Shown here piece after piece: positions 1-11,557 of a stretch of DNA of 62,818 nt. The notes under the pieces are model-generated. The model ran no database searches and was not told the origin of the DNA. It was given only the letters and a program-made list of their open reading frames with translations. Origin of the DNA: Psilocybe azurescens. Its lineage: Eukaryota; Basidiomycota; Agaricomycetes; Agaricales; Agrocybaceae. The position numbers and the translations under genes are program-made. The first letter of the stretch is position 1, and each line of letters begins with the position of its first letter. The stretch is from contig JAJIRX010000167.1 of the NCBI GenBank assembly GCA_023853785.1, positions 1 through 62,818 of the forward strand, written 5' to 3'.

Positions 1-344
1 TGGGGTATACGCCTCCTCAACTATCTGCGATTGTTTATCGACACGGAAGGCATGAGCGGGAGGTGAAGTATATACCTGGGTTGTTGCTTTGGAGAGACGA
101 CTTCTATACGCATTGGCTGGTCTTCGAGGAGGAAGCTGATCTTTTCGGAAGAGTGTTTATTCTGGAGTGTGGTAAAGACGAATCGCCCTCAATCATCCCG
201 GCCAGTCACAACAAGGAGCCGGGGACATGGCACGAGGACTGGATAGCTTATCAACAACACCAGTGGGAAGATTTCTTGGACACGGCTTCGCGCTACGAAA
301 TTAGGGAACTGCGTGAGAGGGAGAGGGTAGAAACAGAGGAGTAA
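1..344 (+). CDS. 3' end of an unrecognised gene (partial)
   Basis: A reading frame (frame 3) is open from the left edge of the window to a TAA at 342-344 and codes for about 113 residues. The only start-like codon in the longest form is a GTG at 63, which is unlikely in a fungus, so this is best read as the last exon of a gene that begins outside the window. The protein is rich in Trp and acidic residues (for example HEDWIAYQQHQWEDF) and ends in a charged RELRERERVETEE tail. I recognise no domain. No intron is needed within the visible part. Confidence 0.45.
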   Translation, partial: GYTPPQLSAIVYRHGRHEREVKYIPGLLLWRDDFYTHWLVFEEEADLFGRVFILECGKDESPSIIPASHNKEPGTWHEDWIAYQQHQWEDFLDTASRYEIRELRERERVETEE

Positions 345-723
345 AATACAGTGATATGGGGCTATCTATCAACGCCGTCGAGATTAACCTCGGAGGGCAG
401 CCTGGATGGGATCTTCCTTGTGCGCCTTGGATCAGGCGGGATGAGGACGTATTTGTGCGGTTTTTGATGGCTGCTCTTGGTTAAGTTTTATAGCATTTAC
501 ACTGGGATACATGTGAATATCACTGAAGTGTCTAACCAATGTGGCAGAAGGTTTAAACGATGATTGACAAGCTGTAGTATGTATGCTATGTACAGGACAA
601 GGTGAGATACACGTGCACATTACTGAAGTATTTGATCGTCGGAGCACGAGTTTAAACGATGGTTGATGAGCTGTACAAGATATGGTTCACTTCGGTTCCA
701 CTACTATAGGTCTACAGGTTACA
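345..723. other. Intergenic, no gene seen
   Basis: This stretch lies between the end of the partial gene and the 3' end of the membrane protein gene on the other strand. It contains two loosely similar segments (around 515-560 and 610-665) sharing 'tttaaacgatg' and 'gaagt' words, suggesting a small degenerate direct repeat. I see no convincing coding region. Confidence 0.4.
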
Positions 724-2133
724 TTAGACCGGTGAAGTATGATTTATGGTATCGTATGTGGGAGGAAGGTCGACGATATCCGAACGGGTAGTAGGTTGCG
801 GTATAACATTGCCACTGTCTGTGTGTACTACAAATATTTGTGGTGGCTCACTGGCTCTGGAGTTCTCAGCCTCCACAATAGCGTGTTTGTCGTCCTCAGG
901 CACGCTAAAGGGTATGAAAGGGGAAGGAGTGAACAAAGTATAGTCGGCGAGTAGGTCCAGAGAGCGTTTACGTCTATTCTTCCTTGAATGGCGACGATAG
1001 AGACAAATTCCGCTAATTAGCAAGCTAACGATTATGCCTGTACCTCCCAGTACAAGACCAATGACTAGCATATGGTCAATAGTGGGCATGCTGTGCACCT
1101 GCACCGCTTGAGTCACATCTTGCGAAGGAGTGTTCGACAGAGCGGTAGTTAAGCTTGGGAGCGGTGGGATTGGGGGCAGGTCAACCTGCGATGTTCCATT
1201 GTGGACAATGATATCGCTCACGGCGAGAGGAGATGTTTGATTTGTACCTAAGAACACGACGTGGAGAGTATGTTTGCCTAGTGGATACTGTGGGGTCTGT
1301 AAAATGACTTGATTTGCCAGAAAGGGTGTAAGGCTGGTCGCAGTGCTTGTTACAGTAAAGTTGGCAGGGTCTCCTCCGTCAATTGTGTACATGGCGGATG
1401 AAGCAGCGTGACCGTAGGCTTCGTTATCAAAAGACCACGAAGAGTCAGTGAATACCCTAAGAGCGCAATTAAAATAAATGAAATGAGCATTGCATTACAC
1501 CTGGGAGAATCGTACTCGAGATATACCACATACCAGTGAAATCAAAGTCCAAAGCTGAGCCCGGAAAAGAGCGAATGTGTTAGGATCCGCAGGTCCCAAT
1601 TTAATAGACGGGTCTCCAGGAAAATAAACGAAGTCCTCAGAAGTAATATTTGGAGAGGGGTTATATTGGATGTAGTCAAGGTAGACTGGGTTAGACTGGT
1701 TGCCGAATACTGTAACATTCAGCTCATGGTATCCGTCGACATCTGGGAATCCAGAACAAGTGGCCGTAGGGTTCAGGCTGCCAGCTTGCGGGGGTCCCCT
1801 GTCTATCAGGGTCCTGCCATCAAGAGTACAGGAGTAGTCCGACCCAGCTTTGTCGATCAGGAAAACAGTTACGTCGGTTCCTGTTTATATGACCGAGGAT
1901 TGTTGGATTAGTGAGGACAGCAGATGTGTTTTGTCTGTCTGCTCACCACTGTATGCGTAAAAGAATGACGTTGTAACCGTCGCTGAGTGCAATGTCCTGT
2001 AGAGAGGGCTTCCATAGCCCGCAAGGACATCAGTACTATTCGCAACAATCCACCCATCCCCGTAAACTATGTCCTGTTCACTGTCATCAACATAAACCGT
2101 CCTCGTGGAGCCACCAGTGGCCTCCTGGGCCAT
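724..2133 (-). CDS. Single-pass membrane protein with lectin-like ectodomain halves (mushroom-type TM protein)
   Basis: The gene starts at ATG 2133 (MAQEATGGSTRTVYVDD) and ends at 724. Exon 1 is 1947-2133; the intron 1881-1946 joins AYS to GTDVTVFLIDKAG in frame; a second intron 1457-1533 leads to the exon coding SSWSFDNEAYGHAASS. The ectodomain repeats the VYVDD...I.YG..W and SFDFTG-type pattern known from basidiomycete transmembrane proteins with two beta-sandwich-like halves. One transmembrane helix follows (MLVIGLVLGGTGIIVSLLIS), then a basic stop-transfer YRRHSRKNRRKR and a cytoplasmic tail with a PPTYD motif. The reading frame does not join cleanly near 1545-1590: SIKLGPADPNTFALF and PGSALDFDFTG lie in different frames, so either a small intron or an indel is present there. 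No signal peptide is evident, as is usual in this family. Function is unknown; sensing or cell-wall contact is only a guess. Confidence 0.7.
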
Positions 2134-2723
2134 GGTATCGTGCTAGTAAGGCGTTGAGAAGGGGAAACTGTGGATGAGGGGTAAGCAGCTGATTATATAT
2201 ACACTAGCAGGTTGAGACTGACACACGTCCTGTGCTATATGACAACCCCATCACCAAAGTAGAATGATAACATTGATAAGTCTCTGCAACGCTAGTTCTT
2301 ACACTGGATTGTGCCAACTTGGTGTGATATCGTCACACCAACTCCCGCTGGGCATCTGTGCTATCTGTTATAACTGACATATCTATAGATTTTATCAAGT
2401 AGCTGGGCTCTACTTCTTTCCTATCTTTGACTCCAGTGTACACGATGTTGACAGCCAATATGGACGCTTGTCGTCCGGGCATTGATGCTATAATTAGGCG
2501 CCTGCTTTCAACTGATGGGAAGCAATTTCGTACTACTCATGCTCGAAAATCGTCCGCTCCTTATACCGTAATCTCAAGTACACATACCTTATCATTATCT
2601 ACAACAATCCCTTGATTCTGTTTTGCCTTCTAGTCCAGGCGATCAATATGAACGCGAGATAATAACAGAGCAGCCTGAGAGTGCTTCAATCACGATTCCA
2701 TCAAGAAGCAATCGCAATCACCT
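2134..2723. other. Intergenic between the membrane protein gene and F-box gene
   Basis: The first 100 bp upstream of 2133 contain 'gattatatatacac' (about 2190), a plausible TATA element for the minus-strand membrane protein gene. The rest holds short open frames, the longest 62 codons at 2427-2615, without recognisable motifs or splice-supported extension. I see no real gene. Confidence 0.4.
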
Positions 2724-4374
2724 TTATTTAGCATGTTGAATGGACATCAAGATATTATTTGATATGAGAAATGGATATCTATAAGGAACAAGCAATACAC
2801 CGTCTGTGAACCGAACCTGAAGCTCATTTTTATCAATAAGGGGCTTTTCAGGATGTCCAGCCCCACACACATACTCCAAAACGTCTTCGACGCCCCATTT
2901 AGTCCACATAATCCTCAAACCAGTGAGCTCTTCAAGGAAAGACATCCGTTCACCGACATCAGAGTTGCATTTCGTGAGATCGAGAACTTTGACTGGCTTC
3001 CCGGCGTTTCTACGTGAGTTCAAAAAGTCAAAAATTGGGGAACTGTCTTGAAAATAGGATGGAAGCATTAAATCAAGCATGACGGTATGAAGTTCAGGCA
3101 TGATAAGCCCCAATGATTCTTCTTGAACATCAAGAATATAACGAATAGTTCTTTCATCTGTGTCGAAAGTCTGGAGAGAGGGAAGAACTGCTCGGAGGTA
3201 GGAAATGAAGGTGGCCAATAGGTCGGACGGTGGATAGAGACATTTGGTCCCCAAAACAGTGACCTTCTTAAGACAAGAAAACGAAAATGTTTCGAAGAAG
3301 ATATCGTGTACATAATGAAGAAATGGTTCCGTTGGCCATCCCGTTGTTGACGACAGGGATACTTCGATATAATTTTGTGCCTCAGAGTAAGGTTCATCTT
3401 TGAAGGACACTGTTTTCGGATCACAGGCCACGGATATCTTGGTCGTGCCATAGAATTCGAGGTAGCGTTCCACAAATTGGGCGAGCCCTTGAAAGGAATC
3501 TTTCAGGATGTTTTTAGCCATATCATCTTTCGAGATGTGGGTGCAACCAAAAATAAAGAGCAGTTGGAAGGAACCTCTAGACGTCGTATGAAAATGGCGC
3601 CGGCCCGAAGATCTGATAATAGAATGCGGATATGGTTGAGTTTCGAGAGCTGGGCGGTGGGGAGGTTTTGGCTGACATCGGTGGCAGCATAACGGTTCAA
3701 AATCCTGTCGATGCGAAGAAATTCCAACTGTGTCATCACCTTGACAGCGTCTAAAAGTTCGTGGAGTGTAAATTTTGCTTCAATAGTTATAGAGCATAAA
3801 TTGGCCAACCAAGGGGCTTGAGAACTGAACTTGTAGTATTCGGCCTTGAATCTGAGCAACGAAGGAGCGTGATTATTGAAGAGTGGCCTATTTTGGGAAG
3901 CTTGAATTTTGTCGAAGCCAGACAAAGAGAGATCTAGCTCGATTAACCGAGGTGCATTACGATACAACGCGTCCCATTGCTGTGGTGTGGTCTTTTCGGC
4001 TGCCATAGTAACTTTCAGTATTTGGATTTGGTCCCAGGAGTTTCTGAGGACCTGGAAAAGAAGTTGCGAGTGTGTTTCGGATAAAGTTGAACGTCTGTAG
4101 TCCTGATCCACATCGATGCACTTCCCGCCCGCCGGAGTACTTCCTTTGCCCAACTATCCGTCCCTTGCCAACGGAAATAATCGAAGTCCATTAATCTAGC
4201 CCATAAGGATGGCGACGTTAGAGTAAGCTCGCGCCAACTGTGGCAAACTTGGGATGCATTCTGCGTGTACCACAACGCACTGTTAGCTTCCTTTTCAAAC
4301 ATGTTCGCATTCATCCGTAGGATAGTCAAAAGAATGTCGTGATTCAATTTGAGTATTGGAGAGCTCATGCACAT
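2724..4374 (-). pseudogene. F-box protein, reading frame broken twice
   Basis: The N-terminus at 4374 carries an F-box: LNHDILLTILRMNANMF followed by SQVCHSWRELTLTSPSLWARL. The remainder (about 540 residues in all) is the leucine-rich, solenoid-like region typical of the large F-box family of mushroom-forming fungi, which are thought to recruit targets to SCF ubiquitin ligases. Three overlapping frames are needed: 4374 to about 4080, then to about 3541, then to 2724. Alignment by eye with the paralogue at 14335-15953 shows that the protein is collinear across both changes, so each is a one-base lesion: in 'atccgaa' (minus strand, near 4079) and near 'gttgcaccc' (near 3541). No intron can explain them because the flanking protein segments are adjacent. 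It may be a decaying copy or an intact gene with sequence errors. Confidence 0.7.
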
Positions 4375-4792
4375 CGTTCCAAGCGACAGAGATTCCAGAG
4401 TAACAAGAGTTCGCTTATGGGTATGACTGACAAGAGCAAGTTGAAATATGGAAAATCGGATGTCCTTTCTTCAGACAGAAAGGTTCCCACGGTTTGTACC
4501 AATGCTTCTCACGCTTCAGAGCAAGATATTCATTTACTAGGATTTTACTAGAACAGATACGATCTCCTAGTTTTACTGCTGTCGAATTTTCAAATATTGA
4601 AGTTGGAATTGAGATTGAAGAGCATTTTGCCTCCTTGAATTGTGCCATAGTAAAATGTACCATATGTGTCATTTCAGTTTTATTTAATTCACTACGGTTT
4701 CTCTTGAATTACTACAAATTTTACTCCTAAATCCATGGTTTGCAAGAAATGGATGAAGAGAAGTCCACCAGAATTGTACAAAACACCGTTAA
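4375..4792. repeat. 3' flank of secreted-protein copy A, part of the repeated block
   Basis: From about 4480 onward this sequence matches, in reverse orientation, the 3' flanks of the copies at 29181-29440, 31464-31740, 34054-34340 and 36300-36580. Shared words include 'aggagatcgtatgtgttct', 'aagagaaaccgtagtgaatt' and 'catttttactatggcacaat'-like stretches. It shows that the duplication includes several hundred bases after the gene. No coding region is supported. Confidence 0.6.
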
Positions 4793-5295
4793 TTATAATG
4801 CCTTATTGCAGGAGAACGACTCCACATTATCGTAAAGCGAAGGGTTGGGGAGCGACTTGACGGTTCCAGACAGCGTAGTTCCCGGTCCCTCACACCCCCT
4901 GGAATCTAGCCAAACAGACGACAGATTAGACAACAAATTCTAAATGAATCCAAAATTGTGATACGTACCCAAAGAATGTGCAAGTAAATCCGGTGCCTAT
5001 GAGGACACTCTCCGCCCTGTCAAGCCAATTCCCGGGGAGCGTGCTGCAAACGGCTTGGACGAGGCTATCGGGAGAGTATGCTGCCCCAGTCAAGTTGACG
5101 TCGTCGAAGAAGACAACAGATAGCTCGGCAAGATCAGTCTGTCGGGCACAGAAACATATATTAATAATAGTAATAGGCAGTGGTAGTCGAGTGCGCTCAG
5201 AAACTCACTCGAGTTTCAATAACGGCCGACTGTGCAGAGAGTGCACAAGCGGTGATAGCCAAAAGGATGCTGGTGAACTTGGCGGTGAAGTACAT
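4793..5295 (-). pseudogene. Small secreted beta-gamma-crystallin-like protein, copy A (frameshifted last exon)
   Basis: Three exons fit the family model: 5209-5295 (87 nt, ATG, signal peptide), 4969-5138 (170 nt) and 4793-4905. Introns 5139-5208 and 4906-4968 have GT-AG ends. Intact copies have a 112-nt last exon; here it is 113 nt because 'caaggttgtg' reads 'cagggggtgtg'. The extra base gives a stop two codons after FQG, removing the second D-N-x-x-S repeat and two of the four cysteines (C90 and C118 of the family). Exons 1 and 2 are otherwise intact. A TATAAA lies at 5386-5391 (minus strand), 91 bp upstream of the ATG. This is the only copy on the minus strand. Confidence 0.75.
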
Positions 5296-6152
5296 GTTTG
5301 ATGGTTGAGAATGAAGGCTGTTTGGAAGCTTGTTGATTTAGCTAGTGATTGAACTGCTGAAGACCTGAACAGAAAACGGGTCCTCTTTATACGGTTTCTG
5401 GCTGAAGGAAGATCGGTCCCTAGTTCTGTGAAGCACTGTCTGGACTCAGCTCACGTACCAGACTGAAAAGAATGTTAGAAGACAGTTCGACGGCGATTTA
5501 CTGGATCAATAAATTGTATGGGATAGTTGACATGCACGAGTCACTCGCTCAGCTTTGGGTACCTCTGTGTCTACCAACATCACTGTAGTTTCGTATGATC
5601 TGAAAGGTAAAGCTCCGATTAATGTGGACTCTAACATCACGGAGAAATTGAAGCAACATGTCTTGTCGGTATGTTCCTTGAATTATTAGTCAAAGTGACA
5701 GTGAAAGGTGCTAATATTATCCAAGTACAACATCTAATCGACTGTAAGCCCGTATTCTCTGTGGACGTTGATATTTCCACTCTTATTTCATTTTTAGACT
5801 AATTACGACCTTCATACGTTTGAAAAATTTGGTCAATAAAAGCACTAGAAACCATGCTCCAAGTATTATTCAGGAACGACAATATATTCATAGAAGACTG
5901 TGACCGCGACAAATTTAGTAAATGTTCTATATGTAGTTATTGACAGGCGTTTCTCCCGAAATCTTCTCCCGAGAGCTTCTTCTTAGCTCTGGCCCACGAG
6001 TATACAGCTTAATCCATGGCACTCGAATCTTGAAACTGTTGCTATTTATTACATTCCTTGAAAGCCGCGAGAGATGCCAGTACTTAGTAACTTATCTATT
6101 GGCATCCATAATCGTTTGGTTCTGAACGAAAGCGAACTTCACGGATACGGAG
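5296..6152 (-). repeat. Conserved 5' flank of secreted-protein copy A
   Basis: This is the reverse complement of the region upstream of the other copies, carrying the TATA box and the same long words such as 'tgtatactcgtgggccagag', 'gtcaataactacata' and 'ttgaccaaatttttcaaacg'. It matches about 27820-28670, the upstream of copy C, without the ~220-bp element found upstream of copies D-F. About 0.85 kb of promoter-side sequence is therefore conserved among copies. No gene is seen. Confidence 0.65.
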
Positions 6153-7667
6153 TAATTCGTATCCTCATCGCACATTAACGAGCACGCTCTGAAGATATTT
6201 GGAGAAATGTCCAGACCGACTTGAATAGTGACGGCCAATCAAGCTCATGCGTGCTCTTAACTCAAAAGGATGACTAAGCGTCCCCGTACCTTTCCACCGG
6301 TGAATTTTATGCTCAACCGAATTCCACGCCAGAGTATGAATCATATGAGGTGAGTGGAGAGGCTCTCCTTTCTTATACGCTACTTGCTCTAATTACATCT
6401 TTATTCATGACGAACTGTTTACCTCAATCTCAAGCCGCAGATGATGATAGTACGAAGCTTCATTTGAATAGCAATACACGGGATATCTGGTCTATGGGCG
6501 CCTATCTATAACGGAAGATGCTTCATGTTGCTTCTTCATGACTCTTTGCTACTCCGGTATGCTTCCTCCAGGCCACACTTTGCCCTTAATCCTCTCGAGT
6601 CCTGGATGTCTCGATCGTCGATCTGGTATTATAGGCTTTAGAGCTGCTTATCTCATTCAAAAGAGTCATTCCAGCTTGTGTGGACGCATAAGCATAGTGA
6701 CCCGAGACCGCACCCTTCTTATATGGATCTTGTGTGAATGTCATAACCCACCGGTTAACGTGATTTCGGAAAGGGTGGTGCGGAAGATGCTTCAGGACGC
6801 CAGGAGTCCAGATCCCATGGAATGCCCCCGTTTCCGCATGTCCATTGACAGCACTGTGGTAATGGTAATCCACGGACGATTCTATCCACCCATCGATCTT
6901 GTACCAGTCAAATTATCGCAACTTATTACTTGCTTGAAAAGACTCGGAGGCAGGTAGCTGCTCTTCCGTCAATTCTGAGTATTATCTATTAACCGCTGTG
7001 TGCTTGATAAACGAAGGAATCGACATGGAATGGATATTCCACATCGGCGGCAAGGATGCTACTCTCTGAGGAGTGTTCTCACTAGCTATCTAGAATGCTC
7101 GAATTCACTGAGGTGCCGTATAACTCCATATGCCCGCCCACTTATTGATCTTTTACTGGTTCACCCATCCAGACCTACTTGAAATGACTTCGAGGTTTAT
7201 GAGCTTTCCATTCAATCGGAGCGTTGTTAACATCTGCCCTGTTCGACCCCCCGGTGGAATTAGCAATCTGGATACTCCCTCTGAATAATTTCTCATATGT
7301 TGTCTAGCATGTGGGACTTCTTCGAGTGCGCCACTTGGTAACGATATCGCTTGATCTCACAGAATGTCACGAAAAGTCGCAATGGAGTCATAAATAACCT
7401 ACGGTGACAAAACACCTCATTATAACGATAGGGTTTATATCGAGAAGATAGGTAACTAACAATAGGTACTACATCGAGCAGGCGAGTTGACTATCAAAAA
7501 CATATTGAGCATAATAGGTACAATACCAAGTGTGAACGAGTTCTGAGTATATATCCAGGCATTGGTGAAAAGAAAAGTGAAAGGAAAATAAAAACTGGGT
7601 TACCAAAAAATAGAAAAACGTCTTTAATAAACAGAGGTACGACACGGACGGTAAAAAGACGAAGCTA
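6153..7667. other. Intergenic with one unassigned open frame (6586-6900, minus)
   Basis: The minus strand of about 6586-6900 stays open and reads DGWIESSVDYHYHSAVNGHA, then ETGAFHGIWTPGVLKHLPHH, then FRNHVNRWVMTFTQDPYKKG. That composition looks protein-like, but I recognise no family and see no clear exons joining it on either side. It may be a gene remnant. The rest, including the A/T-rich 7200-7667, shows no gene; 7560-7667 probably contains the H2A.Z 3' UTR. Confidence 0.3.
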
Positions 7668-8221
7668 TCACTGAACGCCCTCTGGCTTCTTCGCAGCATT
7701 CTTGATATTGCCCGTCAGGCTCTTATGAATGAATGGAAGGACACCTCCACCAGCAATCGTCGCTCGTACAAGAGTATCGAGTTCTTCGTCACCACGGATG
7801 GCAAGTTGCAAGTGGCGAGGGGTAATACGCTTGACGCGAAGATCTTTCGACGCATTTCCTATTAAATGATTAGTCGAGATCATGTAATATTAGACGAGAT
7901 TCGAATTGAACGTACCGGCAAGTTCCAACACCTCCGCCGTAAGATATTCGAGAATGGCTGTAGTGTATACGGCAGCTTTCGCACCAATGCGCACGTTATG
8001 CTGAGTTCGTTGTTTGAGGTAACGATGGATACGACCGACAGGGAACTACGCGGGTTTCATTAAATCGCTGTGGAAAGCCACATTGAAGATAAACACACTT
8101 GAAGACCTGCTCTCATACTTCTTGTTTGCACAGAGCGTGGTTGCGCGGGTTGAGCCATGCCTGGAGCGGTTGTGCCCGATTTGGACTTGCCACCACCACT
8201 GGCTTTTGCTTTAGGAGGCAT
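7668..8221 (-). CDS. HTZ1: Histone H2A.Z variant
   Basis: Three exons give a 147-residue protein: 8099-8221 (41 codons, [16 protein letters not shown] start), 7916-8045 and 7668-7858. Introns 8046-8098 and 7859-7915 are GT-AG and join [15 protein letters not shown] and [19 protein letters not shown] in frame. The core [26 protein letters not shown] and IHKSL are hallmarks of H2A.Z rather than canonical H2A, which has RNDEEL and GGVLPNI. The protein replaces H2A in nucleosomes near promoters, deposited by SWR1-type remodellers. The N-terminal tail is lysine-, glycine- and serine-rich as expected for an acetylated tail. It lies head to head with the eIF2D gene, 406 bp apart. Confidence 0.93.
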
Positions 8222-8627
8222 CTCGTATAATTTTGGGGGGGTTACGTTGCTAGAAAAGAGAGATAAAAAGCTATGGAATGACTCGGAATTAGCAACATAG
8301 TACGAAAGGAGAGACAAGACGCGTTCTGAACTGTACAGACCTGGAATTGCCTTGAAAATTCCGATTCCAAATCTCCTAGTGCACTGAAGTATGTATATTT
8401 CAGTTAAAGACACATCTGTGGCAAAATGAGCAGGACAAACAGGGGAGGAACGCGAAACAGACAAAGATGGTGGTGGTTCCAAAGGAAGACTTATTGACGC
8501 GTATTTGGTAATTTCGCACATTCTTGGTGATCAACGAAGATCACATGGCATTTTCAAGCACTAGTTGCTGACTAAGAATCTAATCTCCTTCAACGATGTT
8601 GGACACTCCGCTTCTTCAATCTGAACC
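8222..8627. promoter_or_regulatory. Shared divergent promoter, H2A.Z / eIF2D
   Basis: These 406 bp separate the start codons of H2A.Z (minus) and eIF2D (plus), so they must contain both promoters. No TATA box stands out on either side, which fits housekeeping genes. The minus-strand frame of H2A.Z stays open upstream, but its conserved N-terminus begins at 8221. Confidence 0.5.
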
Positions 8628-11185
8628 ATGTTCAAGAAACCCCTGAGCAACCTCAAAACCTCTGCACCTCTCAGGAGCTCAGATCGTCGAAAGCTGAAAC
8701 AACGGGTGACCACAGCCTACAATCTGACACCGGAAGAGGGGGGACGTTTTGGTTCCAGATGGGATTTTATCTGTCAAGTTCAGCACTCATGTCGATGAGC
8801 CCGGGGTGAGTTTCTTGATGATTAAAGGGGTCAGGGGTCCAGTTTATGGAGGATTCTGGATTGGTTGGACTGGGTTTTGGCAGAACCCATTTAGGGGTGG
8901 TCAGCGTATCCAATTTGGGGGTGGCTTAGGTTTTCAACACCATACCAAAACCCTTCGCGAAAGCGCCTAGAGAGGCAAATTTGAAAAATGATTGCAGGGG
9001 TTGTATATATTTCCAGGATTCTCTGAAGGTACCTTTTCAATTTTATTTCGAAAACACAATCTGAAAAATCATCCACTCTATTCGATACCTGTTTCCACAC
9101 CTTTTAACTTGTGTTTTTGAAGGAAATCGTCAAAAGATAATGCCGGAGAAGACTGAAAACCCAACCTATCGAAGCCCTTTGGCGACTGTTGCGGCTTTTC
9201 GAACCGAATCCTATTAAAACTGGCCCACGACCATGCACTCTGACCGCTCCATGTTTTTCTGTTACGTTCTAATCTGATGAATCATAGGTTGCTTATCTTA
9301 GTGTCGATGGCGATCCGCTGTGGTTTACCCTTGGGAAGGGAACAGATTTGGATTTGATTCCAACGATCTACACTCTGTGGAAGAAACGGGATTTAGTGCC
9401 TTTTCTGTCGACACCATCAGCTGTAACACCAATCCTAATCGGAGGTGCAGACCTGATGATACCCGGAGGTTGGTCACATCGCAATATACCATAACTTTAC
9501 TGACTTTCCTACCCAAGCCAGTCATTCACTGTCCGCCCGCACTTCCGGAACATCAGATTGTCGCTATCAAGCAGTTTGTTAGAAAAGATGGACAGCCGTT
9601 TTTGTCTCCGCCAGTAGCGATAGGGTGGATGGCACTGCCTAGCGACCAGTTACGGACTGCTGCGAAGGAAAAAGGAAAGGCGGTGCACATAGCACATACG
9701 TGGAAAGACCAGCTATGGGATATGGGCTCCAGGCCGGATATTCCTGAAGACACCCTTTTAAATTCAGGCTCTGCTGAGGAGGCACCTGGAGATGCAAGCG
9801 AAGATGAGGATCCCACTCCTCCTCCCCAGAGTGAAAGCCCTTCCGGTTCTACCCCGGAACCGTCTGGAGCATCGCAGAGCGTATCATATACGGCCGCAGA
9901 AATCACGGAACTCCTTGACCAAGCTTTACTACAGGCCATCAGGACTGTATTGAAGAGCCTCCCAGCATCGTCATTTCCCATACCTGCGACACAGTTCTAC
10001 TCTAACTATATCCTCCCATCTCGGCCTGCTTTTCCCACTCTCGTCGTCTCGCCAGCCGGATTCACACCATCTTCCTCGAATGAGCCGCCAACAGTTACAA
10101 CCGATATTACAATCAAGACGTCCACTCATAAATCACTGACTACGTTCCTTAAAGCTGCCGAGAAGAACTCGTTGCTCACCCTGAAACCGCCTCAGAAGAA
10201 CCAGCCGGATGTTCTTGTAACGTCAGTCAACACCTCGCATCCGAGCGTTGATGCACATACGACTTTTGCGACGCTAAAAGATTTCGAAACGACGGCTGCC
10301 AAGAAAGCCGCGAGGGAGGAGAGGGAGAGGGAGAGCCGAGAGGGGAAGGAAATTGAGATTCGAGAACTGTGGAAGCCGCATCAAACGAGCGTTAACTTGT
10401 TCGAAGGGATGGGCGGAAGGTGAGCATCCCCGATCACATCAAATGAACTTACATTTATTCGTCTTCAGCAAAACCGAGCTCTATACAATCCCTGAAATTC
10501 GGGCGCTAGTTAACAACTACATCATGGCGCACAACCTAGTGAATGCACGCGAGCAGGCGTACATCAACCTGGATGATCTTCTGTATTCCTGTGTATCGGC
10601 AAAGCAAAAGGCTGGTAAAGCGAAGAACAAGGATTCAGATCAGGCGGAGACGGAGACACCTCGGTTCATGAAAAGAGATGAGCTCACAAAGAACATTGCT
10701 GCGAAAATGCAGAGCTGGTATGAGATTAGAGCGGAGGGCAGGGATCTTGTTACAAAGTGAGATTGGTCTCGCCAGATACTACCTTTCTGGAGCTCATATC
10801 GTCGCAACATAGGAAAGGGAGCCTATCGCCTGTGCAAGTAGTCATGAAAGTTCGACAGGGACGTAAAGCCTCGACGTTGATAACGGGCTTTGAACCCTTC
10901 TTCGTTGATGCGGAGGATATGGCTGAGGATCTGCGTAAAGTCTGCGCTGGTGCCACGTCCGGTATGTCTCATACTTGACCGATGATTTATTTTATAATTT
11001 GAGTTGTTGACTGATGATCGTTTAATCTCATACTTGTAGTTTCATCTGTTCCCGGTAAGCCTGCAGGTTCGGGGCTGGAGGTTCTTGTACAGGGCAAGCA
11101 GTCGACGGCTGTGGTGGAGTACTTTACGGCGAAAGGCATTCCAAAGAAATGGATCGAGGTCACGGATTTGTCTGGGAAGAAGTAA
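8628..11185 (+). CDS. TMA64: Translation factor eIF2D / Tma64 (ligatin family)
   Basis: Six exons (8628-8805, 9288-9468, 9522-10419, 10469-10756, 10813-10961, 11040-11185) give about 612 residues, close to human eIF2D (584). The start MFKKPLSNLKTSAPLRSSDR is the family N-terminus, followed by a PUA region (VDGDPLWFTL, IPTIYTLWKK, GGADLMIPG, PVAIGWMAL). A Ser/Pro/acidic linker, a SWIB/MDM2-like domain (about 420-515) and a C-terminal SUI1 domain (SPVQVVMKVRQGRKASTLI, IPKKWIEV) follow. It acts on 40S subunits, delivering tRNA in noncanonical initiation and recycling. All exon phases agree except exon 1, where a run of six G (8738-8743) shifts the frame; five G would give EEGDVLVPDG. The first intron (8806-9287, 482 bp) is unusually long; the others are 49-78 bp. 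Confidence 0.92.
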
Positions 11186-11557
11186 TCTAAATCGTGAAGA
11201 ATCGGATTGTATTATGTATGGTATACTTATGAACGTACCCAAATGATCTGCGATTCAGTGCCTCGGACACCAAATTGCTTGCAACAGCCGGGTACTAAAC
11301 TTAAACGTCAGCCACATTCCGAGCCCACCAACGGCCGGCACGTTTTGAGATTGCGTTCACGTGAAGGATGATATTTCCCAAATGGTCGCAGACTGTCAGC
11401 CTCATCTTCAATTCTCTTCCTTTTACCACCACAACGCTTTGGAGATCATTCCCAGCAGTAAGTCTATCATTCTCCTATACAACTCAGCCCAGCCTCTTAG
11501 TCGTTTTATTCACTCCATTGCAGCATCATCTACTATTCCAAACTACCTCTCATTCTA
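11186..11557. other. Intergenic, promoter of the H2C2 gene
   Basis: The segment between the eIF2D stop and the next ATG becomes pyrimidine-rich at 11400-11557 ('cctcatcttcaattctcttcc'-like), as is common just upstream of fungal start sites. Small open frames here lack supporting features. Confidence 0.4.

Noticed and set aside
6586..6900. Type-B carboxylesterase C-terminus, suggested by TGAFHG
   Set aside because: Only a five- to six-residue resemblance; no catalytic blocks or joined exons could be found.
8749..8970. 73-codon Gly/Trp-rich ORF in the eIF2D gene
   Set aside because: Its first part is the true exon 1 frame; the rest lies in the long intron, since DEPG joins directly to VAYLSVDGDPLWF by homology with eIF2D.
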